NCBI GenBank assembly: GCA_028291515.1
Contig: JAQGHU010000094.1
Span: 1 to 64,000, forward strand
Source: Schlesneria sp.
Lineage (GTDB): Bacteria > Planctomycetota > Planctomycetia > Planctomycetales > Planctomycetaceae
Direction: 5' to 3'
Length of the DNA stretch: 64,000 bases
The notes beneath the pieces are model-generated. The model was not told the DNA's origin, searched no databases, and worked only from the letters and a program-made list of their open reading frames with translations. Below are positions 44,605-53,829 of the stretch, one piece after another. Numbering within the stretch: position 1 is the first letter of the stretch; each line of letters opens with the position of its first letter. The translations under genes were made by a program, and so were the position numbers.

Positions 44605-45990
44605 TCAATGGCCGCTGGCACGTCCGCCAGTTGCGATCAACTTCGAAGGAACCCCGCTGACGTGGAATTGAGTGATAATCTTGCGAGCGTCGAGATCCAG
44701 CAGGCTGATCGTTCCATCGCCAGGATTGCTGAACACTGCCAGACGACGATCGGCATCGAATGCCAAACTATGATGTCCAGCATGGCCATCGACCCGAGCA
44801 CGACCGACATCGATTTCAGTCGCGATCTTGGCGTCGTTCCAATTGCCGTCGCCGTCTGGGTCAGACTCAAGCAAGGACAAGCGATACGGTGCTTCAACAT
44901 CCGCAGTGTGATCGTGAAACACAAATACGAGCGGCATACCGTTTCGTGGCCGCACGATTTCCAATCCAGATGGGCGATTCCCTTCGGCCATCGGCACCGT
45001 GATCCGGTTCATCTGAATCACTTTTTCGCTGGCGTCAACGAAGGCAACTTCTGCCTTCGGGCCTGAACCCGCTACAAATGCCACATGCTTCCCGTAAGTT
45101 GCGAAAGCCCCAGTGCGCCGCGGACGGTCGCCATCCTTGCCGAGCGAGAGATGTTGAATGGCGATGTTCTTTGGGTCGGCTTGCAGCACCAAATCGGCTT
45201 TCACCCAGCAAATGCCATCACTGGGAGCGAAGAAGATTTTCCCCTGGTTCGCCGCCGCGCCATGAATCCCTCCGTATGGGAGATGGAAAGAATAGCTGGG
45301 TTTGCCCGCACCCGCAGGAGAGATCGCCGTGACATCTACCCGGCCCTGATTGACCCCTTCGCGATCGATCCACGAACTGTAGGCGACGCTGTTTCCAACC
45401 GCTGCCAGCGTGATGTGACCACCGCCGCCGGAATGGAAGGCGGCCCTCTTCTGTATCGTCGCGGTGTCATCTTTCGCGCTGATGCCGCTGGGATCCAGGC
45501 GCGTGAAGCCGTTCTTCTTGTCATTTGCCAGGTAGAACATTCCATCATAGACATAAAGGTGAGCAGGATTGCCTTGTTGTTTGTCGAGGACCTGCGCGCG
45601 AACCGTGGGAGTTCGTGGATAGCTCCAATGGCTATGGTCGCCGTGTTCATCGGCATCGACTCCAGTATCGATCAGAATCCAGCCGCTTTGGAGTTGTCCA
45701 TCCTCGTCATCGCGAACACCGACAAGAACCAGGCCGGATGCCGCCTCCATCTGCACAAGACTCTGGTGTTTCGTGTCCAGGCGCGGGAAGCCATGCACTT
45801 GTGCGATCGGTCCCAACTGAGGCGGATCGCCGACAAGCAGATCGGCCCACTTCAATGTCTTGGCATCATCGTCCTGAAAGATCAGCCGTGTCAGTATGCG
45901 AGGTGACGGGTCCGCCGCGGACGATCGGCTTGACTCCGCCTCGATGATAATGAAAGAGATGATGCAAAGGAGAAAGCATGTGTGTTTCAT
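44605..45990 (-). CDS. Secreted hypothetical, beta-propeller-like
   Basis: A signal peptide (CFLLCIISFIIIEAESSRSSA) is followed by a protein of many short beta-blade-like repeats, each with G/D-rich turns (GGGGHITLAAVGNSVAYSSW; FATYGKHVAFVAGS; HHSLAFDADRRLAVFSNPGD). The last blade reads GTISLLDLDARKIITQFHVSG. It looks like a six- or seven-bladed propeller, probably a surface binding protein. No active-site signature. It lies between the DUF1559 gene (46095) and the regulatory-like lipoprotein gene (44144) on the minus strand. Confidence 0.7.
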   Translation of the reverse strand: MKHTCFLLCIISFIIIEAESSRSSAADPSPRILTRLIFQDDDAKTLKWADLLVGDPPQLGPIAQVHGFPRLDTKHQSLVQMEAASGLVLVGVRDDEDGQLQSGWILIDTGVDADEHGDHSHWSYPRTPTVRAQVLDKQQGNPAHLYVYDGMFYLANDKKNGFTRLDPSGISAKDDTATIQKRAAFHSGGGGHITLAAVGNSVAYSSWIDREGVNQGRVDVTAISPAGAGKPSYSFHLPYGGIHGAAANQGKIFFAPSDGICWVKADLVLQADPKNIAIQHLSLGKDGDRPRRTGAFATYGKHVAFVAGSGPKAEVAFVDASEKVIQMNRITVPMAEGNRPSGLEIVRPRNGMPLVFVFHDHTADVEAPYRLSLLESDPDGDGNWNDAKIATEIDVGRARVDGHAGHHSLAFDADRRLAVFSNPGDGTISLLDLDARKIITQFHVSGVPSKLIATGGRASGH

Positions 45991-46094
45991 AGTAGAAAAC
46001 GGTCCATTGGAAGTTCGCAGGAAATGGCCGATCGCGACGGAACGGCTCGATAATCAATGACCAGCGTGGTTCAAACTGAGTGAGAGGCCTGCTG

Positions 46095-47153
46095 TCAGAA
46101 GTCGCCGACAGCTTCGCCGCCGTTGCGGCTGTGTAAGGCGCGATGCAAGGTCAGGTCCATATTGGAGCCGAGAAAGCGCACTGTCCCATCTCCGAAGAGA
46201 GCATTCGCTCCGCCGGAATGAAGGCTGCGCGGGCCGAAGTAACCCGAGCCATGCATCGTGACGTCGGGTATCTGGCTGTTGGGCGTGTTGTAGCCGTTCG
46301 TGGTGACGTTCGCAGTCAGCGAACGGACCCACGACAATCCGCGTCCCGAACCATTTCCTCCACCGCGCCAATCGCTGTGCGCCGAGACGACAGGCGCGAG
46401 ATCGGGGTTGGTCACTGTTCCACTGGGCCACCCCATGCTAGTGCCATTGTACCCACCGGTCGCCGGACCTGTGGGAGAGATGCCCGTAGATCCATTCTGC
46501 ATCTTGCGATAAGGGTACTGGGGCGTCGTCCCGGCGGGCAGTGTCAGATCTTGGCCATCACCGCGCACGGTCTCGCTCATAAAAACGGTGTTCGACGTGC
46601 CGTCAGTAAAGTCGCGCATTCTGACGCTGGAGTTGAGATGAACCAGTCCATTCGCGGGGAAGCGGTCGTCATAATAGGTACCGCTCCCGCTTCCATTGCT
46701 CATCATGTAGTTGATCGCGCCGAACGTGTAGACCTGAGCACTGATGGTCGCCTGGTATTGCGTGGGGGCGGGGTCACTTGGACAAAGAAACGTCGGCACG
46801 ACTGCCGGGAACACACTGGCCAAAGTCGGGTTGGGAAATGTGTTTGGTCCACTCCCCAAGTATGGTTTCAGGCTGAAGTCAATCTGGTTTTGCAGGTTGG
46901 CTTGATCCAGGTAAGGCAGAACGCGCGCTTGAGCGGAAAAGCTCGTGGAATCGCCTCCTGGGGGAAATACACCAAAACTGCTCTCATAGTTGTGGAGTGC
47001 CAATCCCAACTGTTTAAGGTTATTCCGGCACTGCGTTCGCCGGGCTGCTTCCCGTGCCTGCTGCACTGCGGGTAACAGCAGAGCAATCAAAATCGCAATG
47101 ATCGCGATCACAACCAATAACTCGATCAGCGTAAATCCTCGGCGGCGTAACAT
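46095..47153 (-). CDS. DUF1559 prepilin-like protein
   Basis: Its type IV prepilin-like N-terminus is [20 protein letters not shown], cleavable at the G/F bond with the conserved Glu at +5, followed by [20 protein letters not shown] and [12 protein letters not shown]. The C-terminal end has the DUF1559 signature [14 protein letters not shown]. The start ATG at 47153 is three codons into the longest frame. DUF1559 proteins are a hugely expanded planctomycete family of unknown role in the envelope. It leads the minus-strand operon with 44605 and 44144. Confidence 0.92.
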   Translation of the reverse strand: MLRRRGFTLIELLVVIAIIAILIALLLPAVQQAREAARRTQCRNNLKQLGLALHNYESSFGVFPPGGDSTSFSAQARVLPYLDQANLQNQIDFSLKPYLGSGPNTFPNPTLASVFPAVVPTFLCPSDPAPTQYQATISAQVYTFGAINYMMSNGSGSGTYYDDRFPANGLVHLNSSVRMRDFTDGTSNTVFMSETVRGDGQDLTLPAGTTPQYPYRKMQNGSTGISPTGPATGGYNGTSMGWPSGTVTNPDLAPVVSAHSDWRGGGNGSGRGLSWVRSLTANVTTNGYNTPNSQIPDVTMHGSGYFGPRSLHSGGANALFGDGTVRFLGSNMDLTLHRALHSRNGGEAVGDF

Positions 47154-47409
47154 CACCACACCCCATTTATCTGTTTAGTGTGCAAATGCAATTCGTATGC
47201 AAGTGTGTCTATTATGCATAACGATTGCAAGAGGACGTTACTGCAAAATTGTGAAATCGCACGAAGGACGCAGGAACCTCAGATGTCAGGCTCTGGTTCG
47301 CCTTCGCAATTGAAGACCGCGAATGCACGTCCCTCCGATAGTCCGGGGTAGGACGGCGATCGCGGATTCTCGCGCAACTGGTATTGTCGCGACTTCTGTG
47401 TTCGATTAG

Positions 47410-47429
47410 AAATTTGGTTAACCAAATTT
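47410..47429. promoter_or_regulatory. Perfect 20-bp palindrome upstream of blaI-like gene
   Basis: AAATTTGGTTAACCAAATTT reads the same on both strands and lies 27 bases before the BlaI-type start. A dimeric BlaI-like repressor normally autoregulates its own operon by binding such a dyad, so this is a good operator candidate. The sequence is not the staphylococcal TACA/TGTA form, so assignment rests on position and symmetry. Confidence 0.6.
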
Positions 47430-47456
47430 GGGTATGCAAATCAGGGAGGGTTGCAG

Positions 47457-47840
47457 ATGAGTCGACCGGCAGCCAAGGAATTGACGGAACGCGAATTGGA
47501 GGTCATGCACGTCTTTTGGGACGTCGATGAAATGACCGCCACGGACGCTCGCGAGCGCCTTGCGGCAAGCGGAATCGATCGTGCCTATGTGACGATCGCC
47601 AACCTGGTGCGCATCCTGGTGGAAAAGGGATTTTTGAGGGCGACGAACGACGAGCGTCCGTTCACATATGCACCCATCCGGTCGCGCGATGAGGTCTCTC
47701 GCAACTTCGTCGGTGACATGATCCAGCGCCTGTTTGGTGGCTCCCGCGAAAAAATGTTGCTCCACCTTCTAGGCGGAAACAAGCGGCTCACTGCTGCCGA
47801 GCGCAAGCTGCTTCAGCAGATCCTGGAGGAGCAAAAGTGA
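47457..47840 (+). CDS. BlaI/MecI/CopY-family transcriptional repressor
   Basis: A winged-helix DNA-binding protein of 127 residues: LTERELEVMHVFWDVDEMTA, then the recognition region YVTIANLVRILVEKGFLRA, then FTYAPIRSRDEVSRNFVGDM and a C-terminal helical dimerisation segment. The longest frame starts at a TTG (47451), but the ATG at 47457 has a GGGAGGG site and is preferred. It overlaps the next gene by one base (TGATG). In the classical system the partner M56 protease cleaves the repressor. The upstream 20-bp palindrome is the expected operator. Confidence 0.87.
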   Translation: MSRPAAKELTERELEVMHVFWDVDEMTATDARERLAASGIDRAYVTIANLVRILVEKGFLRATNDERPFTYAPIRSRDEVSRNFVGDMIQRLFGGSREKMLLHLLGGNKRLTAAERKLLQQILEEQK

Positions 47841-50137
47841 TGGATAGTATTCATTCCGCAATTGGCTGGTGTGCTCTGCAAGTCAGCCTGGTATCCCTAG
47901 TCGCGGTGGTCATCGCGACATTGATCGGTCGGCGTAGTCCGTTTGCCGCGTGTTCAGTCGTGTGCGTGGCAACCGTGGTCTGTACCGCGTTAACGTTCGT
48001 GGCTCCGCTTCCCGTTCATCGCTGCTTTACGTTGCCAGGTCCGCGATCTTCTGCCGTGACAGCAACGACACCGGACGCTGTTGTGACAGCGGATGAATCG
48101 GCGACAACTCGGAACGATCTGCACCAAGATTCCTCGACCTTGCCGACGATTGATCTTCGTGCTGTCGCTTTGTCATTGCGATCTCTGGTCCTGCGGATCG
48201 AGCGTATCGAACAGCGAGGCAACTTCGTCAGACAGTGGGTCACCTGGTTGCTGTTGGCAACAATCGCGTTTGGGATTTTGCGTCTTGTGGCTGGCATAGC
48301 CTTTGTCAGGCGTGCGCGGCGCAAAGGAGTTCCGATCACTGATCCAAAGCTACTCAGCTCGCTTCGCGAGCTTTCGTCAAGTCTCGGTTGTCGGGTGATT
48401 CCCGATCTGCGTGCGAATGGTGACTTCACGGATGCGGCTGTCGCCGGGTGGATACGACCGACATTGATTCTGCCTGGCCATTGGCAGGATTGGACCGACG
48501 ACGAACAGCGAGCGGTCCTGGCCCACGAACTGGCGCACCTTGTTCGCCGGGATACAGTCTGGCGAGCGACGGCGGCGAGTCTACTGGCTGTTCATTTTTA
48601 CAACCCGGCTATTCATTGGTTGATGCGTCGCGTGATGCTCTACCAGGAACTTTCGGCCGATGCCTTGGCCGCCATGGTCATTGGTCGGCGGTCGTACTTG
48701 CGTTCGCTGTCGAGTCTGGCAATCCGGCATGACGATCAATTGTGGAGAAAGGCTTCTCCAGACATCCTGCCGGTCTTCTCGGGACATTTGATCAGGAGAA
48801 TCAAGGTGTTGCATTCCACGGATGGAAGATCGGAAATGGGAACCTGGAGCCGACGAAACATCGCGTCGACGATGATTTCGACAGCACTCGTCCTGATGGC
48901 CGTGGCGGCTGTCGCGACGCGAGGGATCGCCCAGCCACCAGGCGGCGAGCCGAAAGCGGCGGCGGGACCAATCAAACGCGTCTCGACCACGAAAGTGATT
49001 CCCGAATACGGACGGGAACTCGATCCGACGCAAGCCATGTTCCGCCGCGCTCCGTTGGATCCCGCCGTCATCGGTTCCAAAAATCCGTACGGACTGATGG
49101 TCGTCAGACTGCAAGAGATCCTGCGACGTCCACAACTGCAAGTCGGCACGCCAGCCATCAATGGCCTGCTGTCGATGTGGCTGGCAGAGGAATTGAAATC
49201 GCCAACTCCGCCCCCCGTGGCCTTCGAGACCATCGAGTGGTTCGCGACCATCCCCGTCATCAAGTTCTGGGCGGAAACCGAGGGCAAGAAGTCACAGTTC
49301 GCGCTGGGGACTCAAGAGTTCGCATTCAGACTGAGTCAGCCGATTGATTTAAATCAATGGGTTCAGCAGTACGCACCGAACGCCAAATGCCATGTCGTCG
49401 AAAACAGGAACGTGTATGAGTTCGCGGTTCCGTCGGCGGGGACGGGTTTCTGCCTGGTCTGGGCGGCCAACGAATCGACGATTCGAGGCACGATAAGTGG
49501 TAAGGAGATCACGCCCGAAACGAGGCTTGCCGAGCTGGATTTCGTGCCGAAGCCAAAGCCTGCCGATCCTTCTGAAGTAAGTCCGACAGAGTCTGCAGAC
49601 GAAGGTCTGGCATCGACCTGGCCTGCAACGTGGAACCGGATCGACAGAGGCCTCGGCAGCATCACTATGGCCCGAGCTGATCTCAAGGGACTCATCACAG
49701 ACTTGGACCACAAGCCGGACCTCCAAACCGACTCGATGAAGGCGATCGGTCGCGCGGTGCGGTCGGTGATGTCGCGATGCGCGACATCGTCAATTGCCTT
49801 TGATATGACAGACGCCACTTCAGAAATCGGCATTCGAGCCAGCTTTGCGCATCCATCCAAAGAATCCGCAACGGAATCCGCCCAGGACATTCGGGAAATC
49901 CTCACGCTGTCCAAGGCCGAACTCGCGAAGCAGGTCGCCACATTGAAAGCGGACAACACCGAGGACGCCATCGAATTGGCTTTGGTCAAACTGTATGACA
50001 CCGCCATTCAGATCGGGACGGTTTCAGTGGATGAATACGAAGACAAGTCCGCCGCTGTCGTCTTCGCATTCGCGATACCGCTCGACAGACTCGTCGAGTT
50101 CGTCGTCCAGTCGATGAAAGACTCGCCCGCTCCGTAA
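47840..50137 (+). CDS. M56 (BlaR1-type) membrane peptidase with long C-terminal region
   Basis: The N-terminal part has membrane segments (SLVSLVAVVIATLIG; WLLLATIAFGILRLVAGIAF), then the zinc motif HELAHLVRRD near residue 229 with the following WRATAASLLAVHFYNPAIHW helix, matching M56 metalloproteases. The C-terminal 430 or so residues lie after another membrane segment (STALVLMAVAAVATRGIA) and hold no beta-lactam-sensor signature; they are probably the extracytoplasmic signal domain. It likely relays an envelope signal by cleaving the coupled BlaI-type repressor (inference from the family). Confidence 0.85.
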   Translation: MDSIHSAIGWCALQVSLVSLVAVVIATLIGRRSPFAACSVVCVATVVCTALTFVAPLPVHRCFTLPGPRSSAVTATTPDAVVTADESATTRNDLHQDSSTLPTIDLRAVALSLRSLVLRIERIEQRGNFVRQWVTWLLLATIAFGILRLVAGIAFVRRARRKGVPITDPKLLSSLRELSSSLGCRVIPDLRANGDFTDAAVAGWIRPTLILPGHWQDWTDDEQRAVLAHELAHLVRRDTVWRATAASLLAVHFYNPAIHWLMRRVMLYQELSADALAAMVIGRRSYLRSLSSLAIRHDDQLWRKASPDILPVFSGHLIRRIKVLHSTDGRSEMGTWSRRNIASTMISTALVLMAVAAVATRGIAQPPGGEPKAAAGPIKRVSTTKVIPEYGRELDPTQAMFRRAPLDPAVIGSKNPYGLMVVRLQEILRRPQLQVGTPAINGLLSMWLAEELKSPTPPPVAFETIEWFATIPVIKFWAETEGKKSQFALGTQEFAFRLSQPIDLNQWVQQYAPNAKCHVVENRNVYEFAVPSAGTGFCLVWAANESTIRGTISGKEITPETRLAELDFVPKPKPADPSEVSPTESADEGLASTWPATWNRIDRGLGSITMARADLKGLITDLDHKPDLQTDSMKAIGRAVRSVMSRCATSSIAFDMTDATSEIGIRASFAHPSKESATESAQDIREILTLSKAELAKQVATLKADNTEDAIELALVKLYDTAIQIGTVSVDEYEDKSAAVVFAFAIPLDRLVEFVVQSMKDSPAP

Positions 50138-50294
50138 TGGACGTCGCGGATCGCATGGGGAACCTGGCGGCAGCTTTCGGCCGCCAGTGTTCTTCGTTTC
50201 GTCAGCACACTGGCGAGCGAAATCTCGCGAGTGGCAGCAGAATTCAAGCAATTCTGAGCGAATTGACTGACATCCGTGACAACGCGTTTGGCCG

Positions 50295-51104
50295 TTATTG
50301 GTCGATTTGCCGGAGATCTAGGGCTCCGTCATCACCGGTGTAGATCTCATTGCTTTTGCCAGTCTCAAGATAAATGGTGTTGTCGCCATTGACGACGCAA
50401 GGCACGATCGTGTCGTTTGTAATCTTATGGACTAAGTAACTGCCACTGGTGCCGGCGGCTGTGGCTGTCACTGTACGGACGGTATCGACATCGATCATGA
50501 CCGTGTAAACCTGAGAGCTTGCGGCATTGTTGACGACCGAGAATTTCCACGTGCCGACCTCATCAACTCGCGTGACGGGACGGTAAATGCGAATCCAGCC
50601 TGCGGTCAGCCGCCTCGCGTGGATCGATGCCGTCTGAACTGTGCGAACACCACCGAGATTCTGTTGGAAGACCAGCCCCGGTCGCTTATACGAATTGACA
50701 GTCTTGACGATCGCTGTGAAGTTCGCAGGATAGGTCGTCCCACTAATGATGGCATTTCCTCCGAATTGGATGACATCGCCGGGTTGGCAAGGATTGCCAG
50801 AGTTGGAGTCTGACCAGGTCCCATCGGTGACTTGAATGAGTGTCACCAATGTCCCCCAAACTTTGTCGCCATTGCCCGGGGAGTCCTCACCCAGATCACC
50901 GGAATAGAACTCGGCACCGCCCACTCGCAGAGCCTCGCTCGCAAGATGAGAGGCCTCACCCCCTCCAACGCGAGCCCCGACCTTCCCATTCAAATAGGTG
51001 ACCATCGCATCTCCGATGCTTTGGGCTTGGGCGGGCAGAGTAGAACTCACGCTGAGAACGAGAGTGACGATCGCAGGCCCCAAACCTCGAATGCGCCGAT
51101 TCAT
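50295..51104 (-). CDS. Secreted protein with CHAP/NlpC-like layout lacking catalytic Cys
   Basis: A signal peptide (IVTLVLSVSSTLPAQAQ) precedes a domain with GKVGARVGGGEASHLASEAL, whose pattern resembles the GxxVGxGEC...LA-type cysteine hydrolase motif but with Ala at the Cys position. PGDVIQFGG and TAIVKTV resemble the following His region, where Phe precedes Thr instead of a clear His. A beta-rich C-terminal part ends with YTGDDGALDLRQID. It may have lost hydrolase activity and act in binding; the relationship is tentative. The ATG at 51104 follows an AAAGGGC site. It is divergent from the tad genes. Confidence 0.6.
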   Translation of the reverse strand: MNRRIRGLGPAIVTLVLSVSSTLPAQAQSIGDAMVTYLNGKVGARVGGGEASHLASEALRVGGAEFYSGDLGEDSPGNGDKVWGTLVTLIQVTDGTWSDSNSGNPCQPGDVIQFGGNAIISGTTYPANFTAIVKTVNSYKRPGLVFQQNLGGVRTVQTASIHARRLTAGWIRIYRPVTRVDEVGTWKFSVVNNAASSQVYTVMIDVDTVRTVTATAAGTSGSYLVHKITNDTIVPCVVNGDNTIYLETGKSNEIYTGDDGALDLRQIDQ

Positions 51105-51484
51105 GATGGATTGCCCTTTCTGAAGAGAGTCCGATCTGTGTGATGGCAGAGATGAATGCTGGTGTCGCGTAGATAACAATTGGTCACGATGCCGACCGAC
51201 TGCACGAAAATCAGGTCTCAAAATGCAATTGCCGGACAACTTGCCACGGATATGACGTTCTGGTGTCTTTGAGAAACGTGTCGTGATATGGACGCATTCG
51301 TGTCGAAGCTAAGCCACGCCGACGAGCGTTGCGCGCCGACATCGAATTCTTTAAAAAATTCGACCGCGACAATTTGACTCGCCTTTGGCCATGACCTAGC
51401 GTTGCCCGTCAGCGTTGTGTCGAGTGCTCCATCAGACTCAGACCTTCGCTGGCATGATGATGGACTCGAAAAACACATCTCGAC

Positions 51485-51913
51485 ATGAAGACTTCCATGC
51501 CAGCAATCCCATTGCGGTCCTCGCGACGCAATGGCGCCAGCACTGTGGAAATGGCTCTCATTTCTCCCGTTCTGTTCGCCATCGTGTTCGGCCTGTTCGA
51601 AATCGCGTATGGCTACATGGTGCATCACCTGATCCAGGATGCCGCTCGCCAGGGATGTCGCGTCGCTGTCTGCTATGGAGAGAGCAATACAGACGTCAAC
51701 TCAAAAATCAATAGCTTGCTTCAAGCCGAACAGATCTCCGGTTCCACGACAAAAATCATGGTCAACAGTTCCGTCGCCGATGTCGCGTCGGCAAAGTCTG
51801 GAGACCAGATTACGGTTCAGATCACCATCCCGGCGTCAAAAGTGTCGTTCTTTCCGGCAACTGGCTATCTCCGGGGACAACTCACTGCCTTATGCACGAT
51901 GCGACATCAATGA
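51485..51913 (+). CDS. TadE-like pseudopilin
   Basis: A short N-terminus (MKTSMPAIPLRSSRRNGAST) leads to VEMALISPVLFAIVFGLFEI, the TadE hydrophobic segment with the conserved Glu. The periplasmic part ends in a Cys-containing tail. TadE proteins are minor pseudopilins of type IVc (Tad) systems. It overlaps the next gene (ATGA), so the three downstream genes form one operon. Confidence 0.85.
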   Translation: MKTSMPAIPLRSSRRNGASTVEMALISPVLFAIVFGLFEIAYGYMVHHLIQDAARQGCRVAVCYGESNTDVNSKINSLLQAEQISGSTTKIMVNSSVADVASAKSGDQITVQITIPASKVSFFPATGYLRGQLTALCTMRHQ

Positions 51914-52416
51914 CAAGGGCCATGAGGTTAGCGATGCGACGATTTCGATCTATAGACGCGCCTGATGCCAGCAGCAACCGCGGCCGATGGGGCCTCATTT
52001 GGGCTGATACAGCGCGAAGCGGTGCGGTGGCGGTCGAAATGGCGATGCTGGCACCATTCCTGGCGACGCTGATCCTGGGGATTACAGAGATCGGGCAGGT
52101 TCAACGAGCGCAATGCTACATCTCAGAGGCGGCAGGTGCAGGCGGAGCGACGGGGACACTGCCGGGAAGTACGAATGCCGAAATCATCAAAGATGCACAG
52201 TCGTTTTTGACCAGTTGCAGGATGACGGCGGCTTCGGCTGTCATCACAATCAAGGTCAATGACGTTGTTGCGGACGTCAGCACCGCCGCAAGAAACGACA
52301 AAATCACAGTGACAGTGGCGATTCCCGTTTCGGCAATCTCGTGGACCGGGTCGCATTTTTTCATTTTGAATACATCGATTGTTTCAAAAACTGTGGTGAT
52401 GCTCAAACAGGGATAA
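51910..52416 (+). CDS. TadE/TadF-like pseudopilin
   Basis: ARSGAVAVEMAMLAPFLATL, followed by ILGITEIGQVQRAQ, is the TadE-type segment, with Glu after the basic patch. The ATG at 51910 overlaps the preceding TGA (ATGA), so it is chosen over 51892. The periplasmic domain is beta-rich (ITIKVNDVVADVSTAARNDK). It is likely the second minor pseudopilin of the Tad apparatus. Confidence 0.82.
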   Translation: MTRAMRLAMRRFRSIDAPDASSNRGRWGLIWADTARSGAVAVEMAMLAPFLATLILGITEIGQVQRAQCYISEAAGAGGATGTLPGSTNAEIIKDAQSFLTSCRMTAASAVITIKVNDVVADVSTAARNDKITVTVAIPVSAISWTGSHFFILNTSIVSKTVVMLKQG

Positions 52417-52429
52417 GGAAGGGCGTATC

Positions 52430-53740
52430 ATGAAAACGTTGATTGCCAAATCACGAAGGATCTGGACGAATCGGCGTGGCGCGGTGGCCGTCATGGCCAC
52501 ACTATTGCTGATTCCACTGTTGGCGTTTGTCGCCCTCTGTGTCGACATCGGCTGGATGGCCACGACGAAAAGCACCCTGCAAAATGCCGCCGACTCGGCC
52601 GCCGCGGCTGGTGCCCGACAGTTGACCGACAATTTCGCGGCCTATTATTCTCCGTCGCAGACACAGGGCCACAGCCTGATCGACAGCGCGGAGTCGTCTG
52701 CTCTGTCGTACTCGCAGAAGTTTTGCGGCTACAACGGGGCGGGTGGAGTCACTTCGTTGAAACTTCTGTCATCTGATGCCGTGTTCGGGTTTACCAATGC
52801 ACAGAATTCATTTGCCCCTGTGACGGCCTACTCCAACTATCCCAATACGGTGAAAGTCACCGTTCGCCGTGACGCGAGTGCCAACGGACGATTGCCATTC
52901 TTCTTCGCTCCGGCCATCGGCGAGAAGGATGCCGCTCTCACGGCCACATCTTCGACGACGGTTTATACCGGCTTGGTCACAGCCTTCGGTCCTGTATCGC
53001 AGGTCTCGGGTGGTTCCGGCGGAGTCGGCACTGGCGTTGCATCCGGCTCCGGCGGAGGAACTGGGGGCGGCACCTGGGGTGATTCGTATTGGAGCGACGG
53101 TTCAAGCTTGAAGGGCACCTTGTTGCCAGTCGCGTTCGACGTGAATACGTGGAATAGCTTCTTCGCGACGGGAGTTTCGCCGGATGGATCCATTACGAAA
53201 GACGCGACCGGAACGCCGATGATCCATATCTATCCCAGCCCTAAACAATCGCCGGGTAACTTCGGATTGTTGTGCATCGGCCCGTGGACGAATGCCGACC
53301 CGACTTACAAAAACTGGATTCTGAACGGCCCCAGCGCCAGCGACCTGCAATATCTCGCGAGTTCGGGAGCTTATCCAGTCAGCCTCAGTGCACCCAAGCC
53401 TTGGAAGGGAACACCCGGCCTCAGATCGACGCTGGGAAGTGCCTTCTCTGCGATCATCGGTCAGCCAAGGCTGCTACCTCTATTCCAACCGAAAACCATG
53501 TCTCCCTACCAGGCGGCCAGTGGCAACGGCAGCAACACAACTTACAGCATCGTCGGATTCGCAGGAGTGACCGTCACGAGCGTTTCTGGCAATGGCACCA
53601 ATATGGATATCTGTGTGAAGCCTTGCAGCGTGCTTGATCCGACTGCGGTGTTTGATGCCACCACGATTTATCCAGCCGGAGCTCAACCAAGCGGCCAGAT
53701 GAAAGCATTCACATTTGTGACTTCCAAACTCTCACATTAA
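52430..53740 (+). CDS. TadG-like pilus assembly protein
   Basis: The N-terminal RRGAVAVMATLLLIPLLAFV with DIGWMATTKSTLQNAADSAA matches the conserved TadG N-terminal segment, including ALQxAADAAA-type residues. The remaining 350 or so residues are a beta-rich, Gly/Ser-rich extracytoplasmic domain (GGSGGVGTGVASGSGGGTGG linker near 190-210). It ends the tadE-tadE/F-tadG operon. The other Tad machine genes (ATPase, secretin) are not in the window. Confidence 0.85.
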   Translation: MKTLIAKSRRIWTNRRGAVAVMATLLLIPLLAFVALCVDIGWMATTKSTLQNAADSAAAAGARQLTDNFAAYYSPSQTQGHSLIDSAESSALSYSQKFCGYNGAGGVTSLKLLSSDAVFGFTNAQNSFAPVTAYSNYPNTVKVTVRRDASANGRLPFFFAPAIGEKDAALTATSSTTVYTGLVTAFGPVSQVSGGSGGVGTGVASGSGGGTGGGTWGDSYWSDGSSLKGTLLPVAFDVNTWNSFFATGVSPDGSITKDATGTPMIHIYPSPKQSPGNFGLLCIGPWTNADPTYKNWILNGPSASDLQYLASSGAYPVSLSAPKPWKGTPGLRSTLGSAFSAIIGQPRLLPLFQPKTMSPYQAASGNGSNTTYSIVGFAGVTVTSVSGNGTNMDICVKPCSVLDPTAVFDATTIYPAGAQPSGQMKAFTFVTSKLSH

Positions 53741-53792
53741 CGTCGGTTGGGCGAACAACGACGCATTCGCGGGGTCTGCTAGTGTGGCACCC

Positions 53793-53815
53793 TTGCTCAC
53801 GATTTCGGTGAGCAA
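53793..53815. terminator. Hairpin between convergent tadG and metE
   Basis: TTGCTCAC and GTGAGCAA pair around a seven-base loop in the 89-base gap between the tadG stop and the metE stop. A short A-run follows on the plus strand, so a bidirectional terminator is plausible but weak. Confidence 0.5.
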
Positions 53816-53829
53816 AACCGCACCCGGTG

